Shown here: piece after piece, positions 1 to 5,504 of the stretch
Layout: every line of letters begins with the position of its first letter
Numbering within the stretch: the first letter of the stretch is position 1
Source of the DNA: Deltaproteobacteria bacterium
GTDB taxonomy: Bacteria > Desulfobacterota > DSM-4660 > Desulfatiglandales > HGW-15
Direction: 5' to 3'
DNA: 5,656 nucleotides
Assembly (NCBI GenBank): GCA_019308525.1
Contig: JAFDIC010000275.1
Span: 1 to 5,656, forward strand
Made by a program: the position numbers and the translations under genes
The notes under the pieces: model-generated
What the model saw: the letters and a program-made list of their open reading frames with translations, nothing else
What the model was told of the DNA's origin: nothing
Databases searched by the model: none

Positions 1-1
1 T

Positions 2-376
2 AGGGATAATAAGGTAAATCCTCCCTGGAGATCCATCCACGAGGAATACAAGCGCAAGGGGGTTACCTTGAGGCTTTTGTGGGAAGAATATTATCAGTCT
101 GCCCCTGAAAATGCTTACTGCTACAGCCAGTTTTGCAATCTTTACAGGCAATGGAGAAAGAAGCTCTCCCCGGTGATGGTTCAGGGTTACAAGGGCGGAG
201 AGGTTGTTTTTGTGGATTATGCCGGAGTAAGTGTTCCCTATATAAACCCTCTTACTGGCGAGATAAAGAAAGCCCCTGTTTTTGTGGCAGCCCTTGGGGC
301 CCCGATGGCCACTTTGAAATCCCCCACTTGTGGCCGGCTCAAAATACCCCGGCGGCAGAGTGAAGAAGTATACTAA
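2..376 (+). pseudogene. istA: IS21-family transposase IstA, internal fragment interrupted by another element
   Basis: IstA is the DDE transposase of IS21-type elements. The frame is open from base 2, so the N-terminal DNA-binding part lies outside the window. Visible family features are the stretch around 'WRSIHEEYKRKGVTLRLLW', then 'YSQFCNLYRQW', then 'GGEVVFVDYAGV', whose Asp (codon 215-217) should be the first catalytic Asp, then 'FVAALGA', where the second strand of the RNase H fold begins. Family similarity stops at about base 305. From 306 to the stop at 374-376 the frame runs through the terminal repeat of a different element and encodes meaningless residues. The second catalytic Asp and the Glu are therefore missing and the gene is dead. 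A TTG at 68 can be read as a start, but it lies inside the conserved domain and is not the real one. The family is clear; the exact break point is inferred. Confidence 0.85.
306..355. repeat. Tandem terminal repeats at the right end of the IS21-type element
   Basis: Two 25-base units lie head to tail at 306-330 and 331-355. Both begin TGGCC, have A-rich centres ending in AAAT, and then a CCCC run. I count about 15 identities of 25. IS21-family ends are known to carry several short repeats that bind IstA, and their outer tips are typically 5'-TG...CA-3'. Here the tip is TG at 306-307 on the plus strand. The block sits 17 bases beyond the istB stop codon, where the right end of such an element is expected. 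Confidence 0.65.
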
Positions 377-1185
377 TGTTGAGTGGAAAGATCCATACTC
401 TTTCCTTTTTCATCCTGAGCTTTTCGTTTGTTTTCTGACAAACGGCTAGCCGCCTCCTTGAGGCGGTAGCTTTTTCCCTCGAAGTTGAGCAGATGTCCCC
501 GATGAAGGAGGCGGTCGAGGATAGCCGAGGAGGCGGCATTATCTCTGAGGAGTTTCCCCCAATCCTCCAGAGGTCGATTTGACGTAATGAGGGTGCTTTT
601 TCTAGAGGAGTACCGATTCAGGGTAATATCGAGCAAATCGTCAGCGGCTTGTTCCGGTACTTTCTTACGCAAGAACAAGTCATCGATGACCAGCAGATCG
701 GTTTCAGAGAAGAGTTTATTCACTTTTTTTCTGCGTTTGAGCTGGGTGGCTTCGAAGAGGTCCTCGAGAAAGCTGTAGGCTTCCCGGTAGACGACTTTAT
801 AGCCTGATACGATGGCGGCGCTAGCCACTGTTTTGGCGATGTGGCTTTTTCTGCTGCCCGGGGATCCGATGAGCAGGGCGTCATCTCCGTCTCGAACAAA
901 CTTTCCGCTCACCAGTTCATAGATTTCCTTTTTGGGCAGTTTGGGGTTGAAGCTGCAATCGAACTCGGTCAGGGTGGGTTGTTCTTTGAGGCCGGAGGCC
1001 TTGAAGCGTGTTTCAATGAGGCAGGATTTGCGGTAATCCAACTCGTCCTGAACCAGGCAGGCAAGCGCCTCTGTGAACGAAGCCCCTTGATTGGCCTGGA
1101 TGAGCCGGCTGTGCATGGTGGAGATCATGCCGTGGAGCCGGAGGGTTTTGAGATGTCTTTCGATTTCAGCAAGCGACATGTTCAT
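373..1185 (-). CDS. istB: IstB-type ATPase, IS21-family transposition helper protein
   Basis: IstB is an AAA+ ATPase related to DnaC/DnaA that assists IstA in target selection. The 270-residue length fits the family. The N-terminal helical part (1-95, 'SLAEIERHLKTLRLHGM') is followed by a P-loop at 107-114, Walker B 'LLVIDD' (164-169), the sensor-like 'LITSNRPLEDWG' (199-210) and the usual C-terminus 'LLNFEGKSYRLKEA' (232-245). Two substitutions stand out. The P-loop reads GSPGSRKS, with Arg112 (codon 850-852) where the family has the Gly before Lys. 'KLLRDN' also has Arg214 where IstB proteins I know have Gly. Both Arg codons are AGA, one G-to-A change from GGA. ATP binding is probably impaired, so this may be a non-functional copy although the frame is intact. 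The start ATG has AAGGAG at 1197-1202, 11 bases upstream; a second ATG two codons later is possible. It lies 48 bases after the IstA-Toprim chimera. Confidence 0.93.
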   Translation of the reverse strand: MNMSLAEIERHLKTLRLHGMISTMHSRLIQANQGASFTEALACLVQDELDYRKSCLIETRFKASGLKEQPTLTEFDCSFNPKLPKKEIYELVSGKFVRDGDDALLIGSPGSRKSHIAKTVASAAIVSGYKVVYREAYSFLEDLFEATQLKRRKKVNKLFSETDLLVIDDLFLRKKVPEQAADDLLDITLNRYSSRKSTLITSNRPLEDWGKLLRDNAASSAILDRLLHRGHLLNFEGKSYRLKEAASRLSENKRKAQDEKGKSMDLSTQH

Positions 1186-1196
1186 AACTTCATCTT

Positions 1197-1202
1197 CTCC
1201 TT
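1197..1202 (-). promoter_or_regulatory. Ribosome binding site of istB
   Basis: AAGGAG on the minus strand, 11 bases before the ATG at 1185. An ATG lying between the site and the chosen start runs into a stop after three codons, so it is not the start of istB. The spacing is slightly long, which leaves some doubt between the ATG at 1185 and the one at 1179. Confidence 0.6.
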
Positions 1203-1233
1203 ATTTTTGTTTTCATCCTATGGTTCGTTTTGT

Positions 1234-1620
1234 TCAAAGAATCCCTTGGTTGCGTAGCATGCGAAGTTGCTCCACCGACATGTCTGCCGGGTGCTGGATA
1301 GAGTCTGCAATAGGTTCGGCTCCTTGGCCGTTGCAGGGCACCAACTGATGCCAGTCAAATACAGTGACAACGAGACCATGGCGGCGGAGCCTGTTGCGGA
1401 CCTGCCGAACTGCGCTCCGTCCTGCTTGGTCCCGGTCCAGGAACAAAAGGATATGAGGAAACCGCACCCGGCCATGGATTCGCACCGCCGCCCAGCGCTC
1501 CTCCCAGTGCTTCAACCAATCATTCTGGGTCTCGATGCTGTCAAATTTCCGCCCTTTCAAGGCCGTATCCCACGACAAATTTGTTCTAATTTTTCGGGCA
1601 TTGCGGGTATGGGTAAGCAC
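1234..1620 (-). pseudogene. Chimeric frame: IstA C-terminal fragment joined to a Toprim-domain fragment
   Basis: The frame has two unrelated parts. Residues about 19-52 ('DTALKGRKFDSIETQNDWL', 'HWEERWAAVRIHGR') match the C-terminal region of IS21 IstA after the catalytic Glu. From residue 54 the protein becomes 'FPHILLFLDRDQAGRSAVRQ', which is the DxDxAG half of a Toprim fold as found in DnaG-like primases, followed by 'VTVFDWHQL' and a C-terminus 'DPADMSVEQLRMLRNQG' that I associate with phage- or plasmid-type CHC2/Toprim proteins. The Toprim motif with the conserved Glu is absent, so the domain is incomplete. The first 18 or so residues match nothing I know. The GTG at 1620 is only the first usable start; the frame is open further up, to a stop near 1693. 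I read it as a deletion or recombination scar 48 bases before istB. A genuine short fusion protein is the less likely alternative. Confidence 0.6.
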
Positions 1621-1863
1621 GGGACCTATATATTGAAGTAAGTGGGATGTTGAAACTAATGCAGTCCAAAGGGGGCCTTTGCAGGATATCTAGCGCGCTT
1701 CGCTTGCTGTCCTACCTCGAACCGTCCCATCAGCCCCTTTGTCTCAGGTGCTGCTGGGGCTCTCTCGGAAGGCGAAAGCATGATGAGGCGCAAAAGGGGC
1801 TTCTAGATCGGTTTGAAGCTTAGCACAATATATTGCGTCTACCCAGGCAATTTTGCGATGGGG
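1621..1863. other. Gene-free spacer between two IS remnants, with short inverted repeats
   Basis: I see no credible gene, RNA gene or recognisable element end here. The notable structure is an inverted repeat with 9-bp arms, AGCCCCTTT at 1732-1740 and AAAGGGGCT at 1793-1801, separated by 52 bases. A related AAAGGGGG stretch lies at 1668-1675. There is also a small imperfect hairpin-like stretch at about 1684-1711 (AGGA...TCCT with AGCG...CGCT inside). These could be remains of a mobile-element end, but nothing in the sequence proves it. Confidence 0.5.
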
Positions 1864-2538
1864 CTAGATTTTTGAGGCAAACGCACAGCAGTTTTTGGTC
1901 ATACGTAAGTAGTCGAAAACCAAGCGGACGTTGCGTGTGAGCTGTCGCATTTTCTGGGGTACGCTGCGCACTCCTTTGGATTTTATGACCCCAATGGCGA
2001 ATCGGTGCAGGCGGGTGATATTTTCCGGTCCATGGCCGGTGCGTATCCGGCTGCGATCTTCATCGTAGATCCAATCGAGGATATAGTGGCAACTGTTCTC
2101 TATGCACCAATGAGCCCGGTTGGTAGCCAGAACGCGCTGAGGATCGGCCTGCTGTGGGGTTTGGCTAGTGATGCGATAGGCCAGCTCACAGGATTGTTTG
2201 CCGGTGTTTTTCTCTATGGATTGCCGTTCGATGAGGAAGGCTTGCCCAACGTGGGGAAAGTCAAGATAGTCGTTAAGCTGGGTTGTAGTCCATATTTTAC
2301 GGGTTTCAATGCGTCCGTGGTCAGGAGGAGCACATCCCACGAAATCTGGTTCCTGACGCTTCTGGAAGAACAACTCGATATCTTGAAGGAGGGTAGGTTG
2401 ATTTGCCTTGACAGTGAAATGATAATGGGCTTTGCGGTCTTGGACCAGATAGTTGGCGATTTTGCGTTGGGTAAGGAGGGCATCGGCGGTGATAGTCTTG
2501 CCTTCGATATCGATGGCTTCGAGTAATGGTATGGCCAT
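1864..2538 (-). CDS. ISAs1-family transposase, C-terminal catalytic half (second frame)
   Basis: This 224-residue frame carries the second and third catalytic acids of an ISAs1-type DDE transposase. 'GKTITADALLTQ' holds the second Asp (residue 19), 'HYHFTVKANQPTL' is the typical following strand, and 'HWCIENSCHYILDW' with 'DEDRSRIRTGHGPENI' holds the Glu (residue 147). The C-terminus 'LHRFAIGVIKSKG' is also usual. The ATG at 2538 lacks a convincing ribosome binding site, with only GAG a few bases upstream. The frame is open further up to the slippery site at 2595-2602, and the residues encoded there ('VGTIPTDDNQQQKRTNEIK') continue the upstream half without a gap. I therefore think this half is made, if at all, by a -1 frameshift, and not from its own start. 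The alternative is a one-base loss in an A run. Confidence 0.88.
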   Translation of the reverse strand: MAIPLLEAIDIEGKTITADALLTQRKIANYLVQDRKAHYHFTVKANQPTLLQDIELFFQKRQEPDFVGCAPPDHGRIETRKIWTTTQLNDYLDFPHVGQAFLIERQSIEKNTGKQSCELAYRITSQTPQQADPQRVLATNRAHWCIENSCHYILDWIYDEDRSRIRTGHGPENITRLHRFAIGVIKSKGVRSVPQKMRQLTRNVRLVFDYLRMTKNCCAFASKI

Positions 2539-2591
2539 TTTGATCTCATTGGTACGTTTTTGTTGCTGATTGTCATCTGTGGGGATGGTTC

Positions 2592-3644
2592 CTACTTTTT
2601 TTGGGTGTAGCAGGTCTTACTCTGGTGACCGATGACGCTCATGATGTGAGTTTGGTGACCTTGCTCATCAATGGCATTGCGCATGGTTTTGGCGTCTATA
2701 GCAAGGGTTTCGTCTTGTTGAGCATAGAGTTGGTTCCAGCGTTGCAAGGCGCGGTCGAGATGGAGGGGATCGACGCGGATAAGGAGATTGCGAATGACGT
2801 ATTCGCTTGGGACGAGGTAGCGGCCGTTTTCGTAGCGGCAGTTGAACCTCTCTCGGGCTTTTTGTCCAAGGCTTTGGGCCCAATCAGAGATGGCCCTGTA
2901 TCCACGCATCCCGCAGAGCACCGCAGCGGCAGCAATTGCCAGCACCGTTGGCAGAGGATGTCTACGACCCTGGGCACGGCGAGGATCAGGGATATGGGCA
3001 AAGAACTGGGGTAAGGATCGCATTTGTTCAGCTTTTAGCATAAGTTTACTACTTCCTGTACTATAATATGGTTTAAGGTTAGGCTGAGATAAGAGGGTTT
3101 GCGCATTGGGCTGCAAGGGTTTGACAAAGACCATTTTGGGTGACTGAGCGGTAGAGCTGTAGCCATTGCGGATGCGGCGGAACCCTCTGCTGTTGCCTAG
3201 ATACAACCAATTGGAAGCCTTATAAATGGTCCCATGGAAGCGCTGAGGGTCTACAAAGGTCTCTAGCAGCAACACAGGATGGCCGAAGGTTTTCTGCCAG
3301 TCTGTGGGTAGCCTCCTTTGGCACAATGAGAGGACCCGGGAGCCCAAATTTGCGACATGGTATTGGGGTAGGATCAGGAAACGGCTGTTGTTGACTATCA
3401 GTTTAAGGCGGTCGTAGTGATGGCGGAGGTCCCATCCAATCCATCGATCCCGTGGTGCACACTTCAAGGCCGAGGCGGAAAAGCTCAGAAGAGCCACCCA
3501 TTCATCATGCCAGATGGCAATATAGCGGATGGTTTCTCCGATCTTTGGCAGAGAGCCCAGGTAATGATGCTCCTGCATCAATTCTTGGTAGCGTTGCTCT
3601 TCGGACGGGCAAACGGGCCGGACAAGGATCTTGCGCAGGTTCAA
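2592..3644 (-). CDS. DruA-like (DUF4338) domain fused to the N-terminal half of an ISAs1 transposase
   Basis: This is the first frame of the split transposase, 350 residues from the TTG chosen here. Residues about 5-180 form a DruA-like/DUF4338 domain: 'EHHYLGSLPKIGETIRYIA', 'RDRWIGWDLRHHYDRL', 'IVNNSRFLILP', 'LLLETFVDPQRFHGTIYKA', 'NWLYLG'. Residues 206-258 are the ISAs1 N-terminal region ('DPRRAQGRRHPLPTVLAIA', 'GMRGYRAISDWAQSLG'). 'TLAIDAKTMRNA' contains the first catalytic Asp, D317; most relatives I know have DGK where this has DAK. The frame stops with TAG immediately after CAA AAA AAG. I prefer the TTG at 3642-3644 to an earlier TTG at 3657-3659 because GGGAGG at 3652-3657 sits 7 bases before it. 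The DruA domain is named from the Druantia defence protein, but in transposase fusions its role is unknown to me; DNA recognition is a guess. Confidence 0.88.
   Translation of the reverse strand: MNLRKILVRPVCPSEEQRYQELMQEHHYLGSLPKIGETIRYIAIWHDEWVALLSFSASALKCAPRDRWIGWDLRHHYDRLKLIVNNSRFLILPQYHVANLGSRVLSLCQRRLPTDWQKTFGHPVLLLETFVDPQRFHGTIYKASNWLYLGNSRGFRRIRNGYSSTAQSPKMVFVKPLQPNAQTLLSQPNLKPYYSTGSSKLMLKAEQMRSLPQFFAHIPDPRRAQGRRHPLPTVLAIAAAAVLCGMRGYRAISDWAQSLGQKARERFNCRYENGRYLVPSEYVIRNLLIRVDPLHLDRALQRWNQLYAQQDETLAIDAKTMRNAIDEQGHQTHIMSVIGHQSKTCYTQKK
2595..2602 (-). promoter_or_regulatory. Candidate -1 ribosomal frameshift site (A_AAA_AAG) at the transposase frame break
   Basis: On the minus strand the upstream frame reads CAA AAA AAG TAG. 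The heptamer A_AAA_AAG is in the correct phase for simultaneous -1 slippage, the same heptamer used in E. coli dnaX and several IS3-family elements. After a slip the ribosome continues GTA GGA ACC ATC and enters the frame of the catalytic half without losing a residue. The stop directly after the slippery codons is in zero frame. I found neither a good Shine-Dalgarno-like stimulator upstream nor a strong hairpin just downstream. A lost A in a run of eight, or a sequencing error, therefore remains possible. Confidence 0.5.
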
Positions 3645-3651
3645 GGCAGTT

Positions 3652-3657
3652 CCTCCC
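3652..3657 (-). promoter_or_regulatory. Ribosome binding site that sets the transposase start
   Basis: GGGAGG on the minus strand lies 7 bases before the TTG at 3644. It overlaps the alternative upstream TTG at 3659, which has no such site of its own. This argues for a 350-residue first frame and not the 355-residue one. Confidence 0.65.
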
Positions 3658-3744
3658 AAGATGAATTGTACTAAAGAGCTGTATATACATCATGGGGAGG
3701 TGATTGTCCAGGAATAATTGTAAAAACTTGATCTGCCAGAATTT

Positions 3745-3772
3745 ATTGAACAGGACAATTTCACCCTGTCAA
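3745..3772 (-). promoter_or_regulatory. Possible sigma70-type promoter of the transposase
   Basis: On the minus strand a perfect TTGACA (-35) at 3767-3772 is followed after 16 bases by TTCAAT at 3745-3750, which matches four of six -10 consensus positions. It would give a leader of about 95 bases before the TTG start. It lies just inside the presumed outer end of the element, where IS promoters usually sit. It is a pattern match only. Confidence 0.35.
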
Positions 3773-3831
3773 GTCTTTAAGGCCCTGTCGGCGAATATTT
3801 ACCCCATTTTTGGTGCTTTTGGAAGGGAAGG

Positions 3832-3873
3832 AGTTCTACGGCAGGATGCTATGACAAAAAGCGCCGTAGAACT
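3832..3873. repeat. Perfect 11-bp inverted repeat downstream of the aldo/keto reductase gene
   Basis: AGTTCTACGGC at 3832-3842 is perfectly complementary to GCCGTAGAACT at 3863-3873, with a 20-base loop. It begins 46 bases after the stop of the aldo/keto reductase on the minus strand. No T-run follows on either strand, so it is not a classic intrinsic terminator, but it could still end or protect transcripts. A shorter repeat, CGGTAT/ATACCG at 3884-3889 and 3904-3909, lies between it and the gene. Other readings are a regulator site or a leftover mobile-element feature. Confidence 0.8.
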
Positions 3874-3919
3874 GGAAAGATGCCGGTATTTCCTTGACTC
3901 GTCATACCGAAAGAGTGGA

Positions 3920-4969
3920 CTAATCCAGGTCGGCGATGAGCTTCATTTTCATCCAGCCGGCTGTGTTGTGGAAATTCGCGACCGCACTGCCCGGAGGAAC
4001 GAGCTGGTCGCAGGCCCTTCTCAAATCATCATCTAGTTTCATCTCCATGACAGGCAGGATATTTTCAAGATGCTCTATGGTGCGAGGGCCGATGAGAGGG
4101 GCCGATACCCCCTGCTGATCCTTGTTCCAAAGCACCGCCAGTTGAGCAGGCGTAAGATGTGCCTCCTTAGCTAGTCCAGCGAACTTTTTGCCAACTTCAA
4201 TGCCTCTTTTCGTCACTCGCTCCGCGTAAAAACCCCCTCGAAGCGCTGCTCTGGAGGTTTCGGGATAACGCTTCTCGTCTATGTATCGTCCTGCCAGGAC
4301 CCCCATTCCCATCGGTGCCCAGGTGATAATACCCACGCCATATCGCATACACAAGGGGATAAGTTCATTCTCTATGCGTCTGTCAAGCAGATTATATGGA
4401 GGCTCCTCCAAGACGAAGCGCGTATAACTTTTCATTTCGCTGACAAGAATCCCCTCCATTACAGCCCAGGCGGGAAATGTGGAACAACCAACATAGCGCA
4501 CTTTGCCCTGCCGGACCAAGTCATTCAGAGCACTTAGTGTTTCATCTATGGGGATGTTTGGCGACTGGCGGTGGAGTAAGTAGAAATCGATATAATCGGT
4601 TTGAAGTCGCTTGAGGGAGTTTTCGCAAGCCCTGATTATGTTGAGTCTTGAATGACCGTGCTGGTTTGGTCCGAAATCGGACTCATATTCTTCAAGAGTC
4701 TGTCCGGGGAGGCGTCGGCCATGGTCTACCTTAGTTACAATGAGAACCTCGTCTCTTCGCTTGTTCTCTTTAAGGGTCTTGCCGATTATGCGCTCTCCTT
4801 CCCCCTCCGCGTAAACGTCCCCGGTGTCTACAAGATTAATACCAGCATCCAGGGCTCGATTCAGTATTCTGGCCGACTCATCAGCCGGCGTCGGATCCAT
4901 AAAGTTGTCCGTTCCCAGGCCAAAGGGGGAAACCTTAATACCAGTTCGTCCCAACTCCCGATATTCCAT
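3920..4969 (-). CDS. Aldo/keto reductase family oxidoreductase
   Basis: This is a predicted cytosolic NADPH-dependent (beta/alpha)8-barrel reductase of 349 residues, the normal family length. It begins 'MEYRELGRTGIKVSPFGLGT'. The expected catalytic tetrad is visible as Asp48 and Tyr53 ('VDTGDVY'), Lys80 ('LIVTK') and His133 ('YLLHRQSP'). 'GPNQHGHSR' (100-108) precedes the helix leading to 'LKRLQTDYIDFYLLH'. 'YNLLDRRIENELIPLC' and 'GVGIITWAPMGMGVLAGRY' are the usual barrel strands. 'IGPRTIEHLENIL' near 293-305 is the cofactor-phosphate loop. The frame is open up to 5065, but the extra 32 residues are proline-rich and unlike the family. AAGGAG at 4976-4981, 6 bases before the ATG at 4969, fixes the start. 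It points the same way as the sulfur-carrier gene but lies 228 bases downstream of it, so it may have its own promoter. The closest relatives I can name are YajO/Tas-type reductases; the substrate cannot be told from sequence. Confidence 0.95.
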   Translation of the reverse strand: MEYRELGRTGIKVSPFGLGTDNFMDPTPADESARILNRALDAGINLVDTGDVYAEGEGERIIGKTLKENKRRDEVLIVTKVDHGRRLPGQTLEEYESDFGPNQHGHSRLNIIRACENSLKRLQTDYIDFYLLHRQSPNIPIDETLSALNDLVRQGKVRYVGCSTFPAWAVMEGILVSEMKSYTRFVLEEPPYNLLDRRIENELIPLCMRYGVGIITWAPMGMGVLAGRYIDEKRYPETSRAALRGGFYAERVTKRGIEVGKKFAGLAKEAHLTPAQLAVLWNKDQQGVSAPLIGPRTIEHLENILPVMEMKLDDDLRRACDQLVPPGSAVANFHNTAGWMKMKLIADLD

Positions 4970-4975
4970 AAGAAT

Positions 4976-4981
4976 CTCCTT
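4976..4981 (-). promoter_or_regulatory. Ribosome binding site that sets the aldo/keto reductase start
   Basis: AAGGAG on the minus strand lies 6 bases before the ATG at 4967-4969. It supports that start over the ATG at 5065, and the protein then begins exactly where the family's first strand begins. Confidence 0.85.
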
Positions 4982-5197
4982 TAGGTAGGGGTCACCCAAA
5001 AAGTGGCACTTCAGTCTTGCCAAAGGTTGTAAGACTACAGGGGGCGGGGGGTCTCTTGAAATCACGCTTCAAGATAACCTGGACGTGACCGAAAAAGATT
5101 ACTGAGGCCCCAAATCCATGAAAAACGCCCAAGTATCACGATAAACTCATGATCCCGAAGTTCAACCAGGGATCACCATGCCCGTACTACGACTGTC
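4982..5197. other. Intergenic region between the sulfur-carrier gene and the aldo/keto reductase
   Basis: I see no gene here. On the minus strand it holds an inverted repeat just after the sulfur-carrier stop (5150-5175), a G/C-run around 5040-5051, and a weak 5-bp repeat, TGGCA/TGCCA, at about 5003-5021. No confident -10/-35 pair could be found for the aldo/keto reductase, although the space is sufficient for one. Confidence 0.5.
5150..5175 (-). terminator. Possible weak terminator stem after the sulfur-carrier gene
   Basis: TGATCCC (5150-5156) and GGGATCA (5169-5175) form a perfect 7-bp stem with a 12-base loop, starting 22 bases after the stop of the sulfur-carrier gene. The sequence after the stem on the minus strand is only moderately T-rich (TGAGTTTATC), so a functional intrinsic terminator is uncertain. 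Confidence 0.35.
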
Positions 5198-5494
5198 TCA
5201 ACCACCACCACTTATGGGTATGAAGGCAATAGTGTCTTCATCTTTCAAGCGTTTTCTATTTTCAACAAAAACTTCATAAAGAGTCTGATTGATGAATATC
5301 CTGATAACCTTCTCCAAATTACCTTCCCAAGGAATTTGGCAGCGGTTGATTATAGTACGAATGGCCTTCACAGGATCCACTGGCAGATCCATTACGATCT
5401 CCCTTTTATCTCCAGAGTATTTTTGCATGATAGAGACAAATTGCACTGTGATAGACACGTAATCATGGTCATTTTTGATGGTCGCGTCATCCAC
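5198..5494 (-). CDS. MoaD/ThiS-like beta-grasp sulfur carrier protein
   Basis: This is a small protein of 98 residues from the GTG chosen here, ending 'DEDTIAFIPISGGG'. MoaD/ThiS-type sulfur carriers are ubiquitin-like folds whose C-terminal Gly-Gly is adenylated and then thiocarboxylated. The 'FIP.SGG' ending with the preceding 'LKDEDTIA' is typical of MoaD. Early strands are 'VSITVQFVSIMQKYSG' (about 13-28) and 'REIVMDLP' (31-38), followed by a helix from about 39 to 52. The end carries three glycines where two are usual. The longer frame up to 5596 overlaps the upstream gene antiphase and is Arg-rich, so it is rejected. GTG at 5492-5494 has a purine-rich AGAAGA just before it and lies 10 bases after the upstream stop, suggesting translational coupling. 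A later GTG at about residue 13 is possible. The partner is likely the aminotransferase upstream. Molybdopterin, tungstopterin, thiamin or another sulfur pathway cannot be distinguished here. Confidence 0.82.
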   Translation of the reverse strand: MDDATIKNDHDYVSITVQFVSIMQKYSGDKREIVMDLPVDPVKAIRTIINRCQIPWEGNLEKVIRIFINQTLYEVFVENRKRLKDEDTIAFIPISGGG

Positions 5495-5504
5495 TATTCT
5501 TCTC

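Larger units (their letters stand above)
306..1620 (-). mobile_element. Truncated IS21-type element (right end, istB, chimeric istA remnant)
   Basis: IS21 elements have the order left end, istA, istB, right end. Read on the minus strand, this region has an istA C-terminal remnant (about 1480-1590), istB (373-1185), and a tandem terminal repeat (306-355) just after the istB stop. The order is therefore correct for one element. The outer boundary at 306 is supported because the neighbouring istA on the plus strand loses family similarity at the same place. I found no matching left-end repeat above 1620, and most of istA is absent, so the upper part has been lost or rearranged. The upper coordinate is only the end of the chimeric frame, not a mapped terminus. 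Confidence 0.6.
1846..3787 (-). mobile_element. ISAs1-family insertion sequence with DruA-like transposase, ends not resolved
   Basis: The region contains one transposase in two overlapping frames (1864-3644), a promoter-like sequence upstream of it and little else, as expected for an ISAs1-family element. The listed limits are guesses. The upper one is a CAGGG reading inward on the minus strand from 3787, the kind of tip I would expect for this family. The lower one is a CAGG at 1846-1849 on the plus strand, 18 bases from the transposase stop. The two tips do not extend into a convincing inverted repeat, and I see no clear target-site duplication, so the true ends remain open. Confidence 0.5.

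Noticed and set aside
841..1257. Plus-strand open frame of 138 codons over istB
   Set aside because: It lies wholly antisense to a clear IstB gene and its upstream Toprim fragment; the translation has no recognisable features.
2005..2526. Plus-strand open frame of 173 codons over the ISAs1 transposase
   Set aside because: It is antisense to the conserved catalytic half (ADALL, IENSCHYILD) and shows no domain of its own.
2592..3644. A Druantia anti-phage defence locus, because of the DruA-like domain
   Set aside because: The domain is fused to a transposase, and no helicase or other Druantia genes are present. The domain alone does not make a defence system.
1846..3787. A matched pair of terminal inverted repeats for the ISAs1-type element
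   Set aside because: CAGG tips exist at both sides, but the following bases do not pair convincingly and no target duplication was found.
3704..4036. Plus-strand open frame of 110 codons between the IS and the reductase
   Set aside because: It crosses the inverted repeat and runs antisense into the reductase C-terminus; there is no family resemblance.
4970..5065. N-terminal extension of the aldo/keto reductase to an ATG at 5065
   Set aside because: The extra residues are proline-rich and unlike the family, and a good ribosome binding site sits just before the ATG at 4969.
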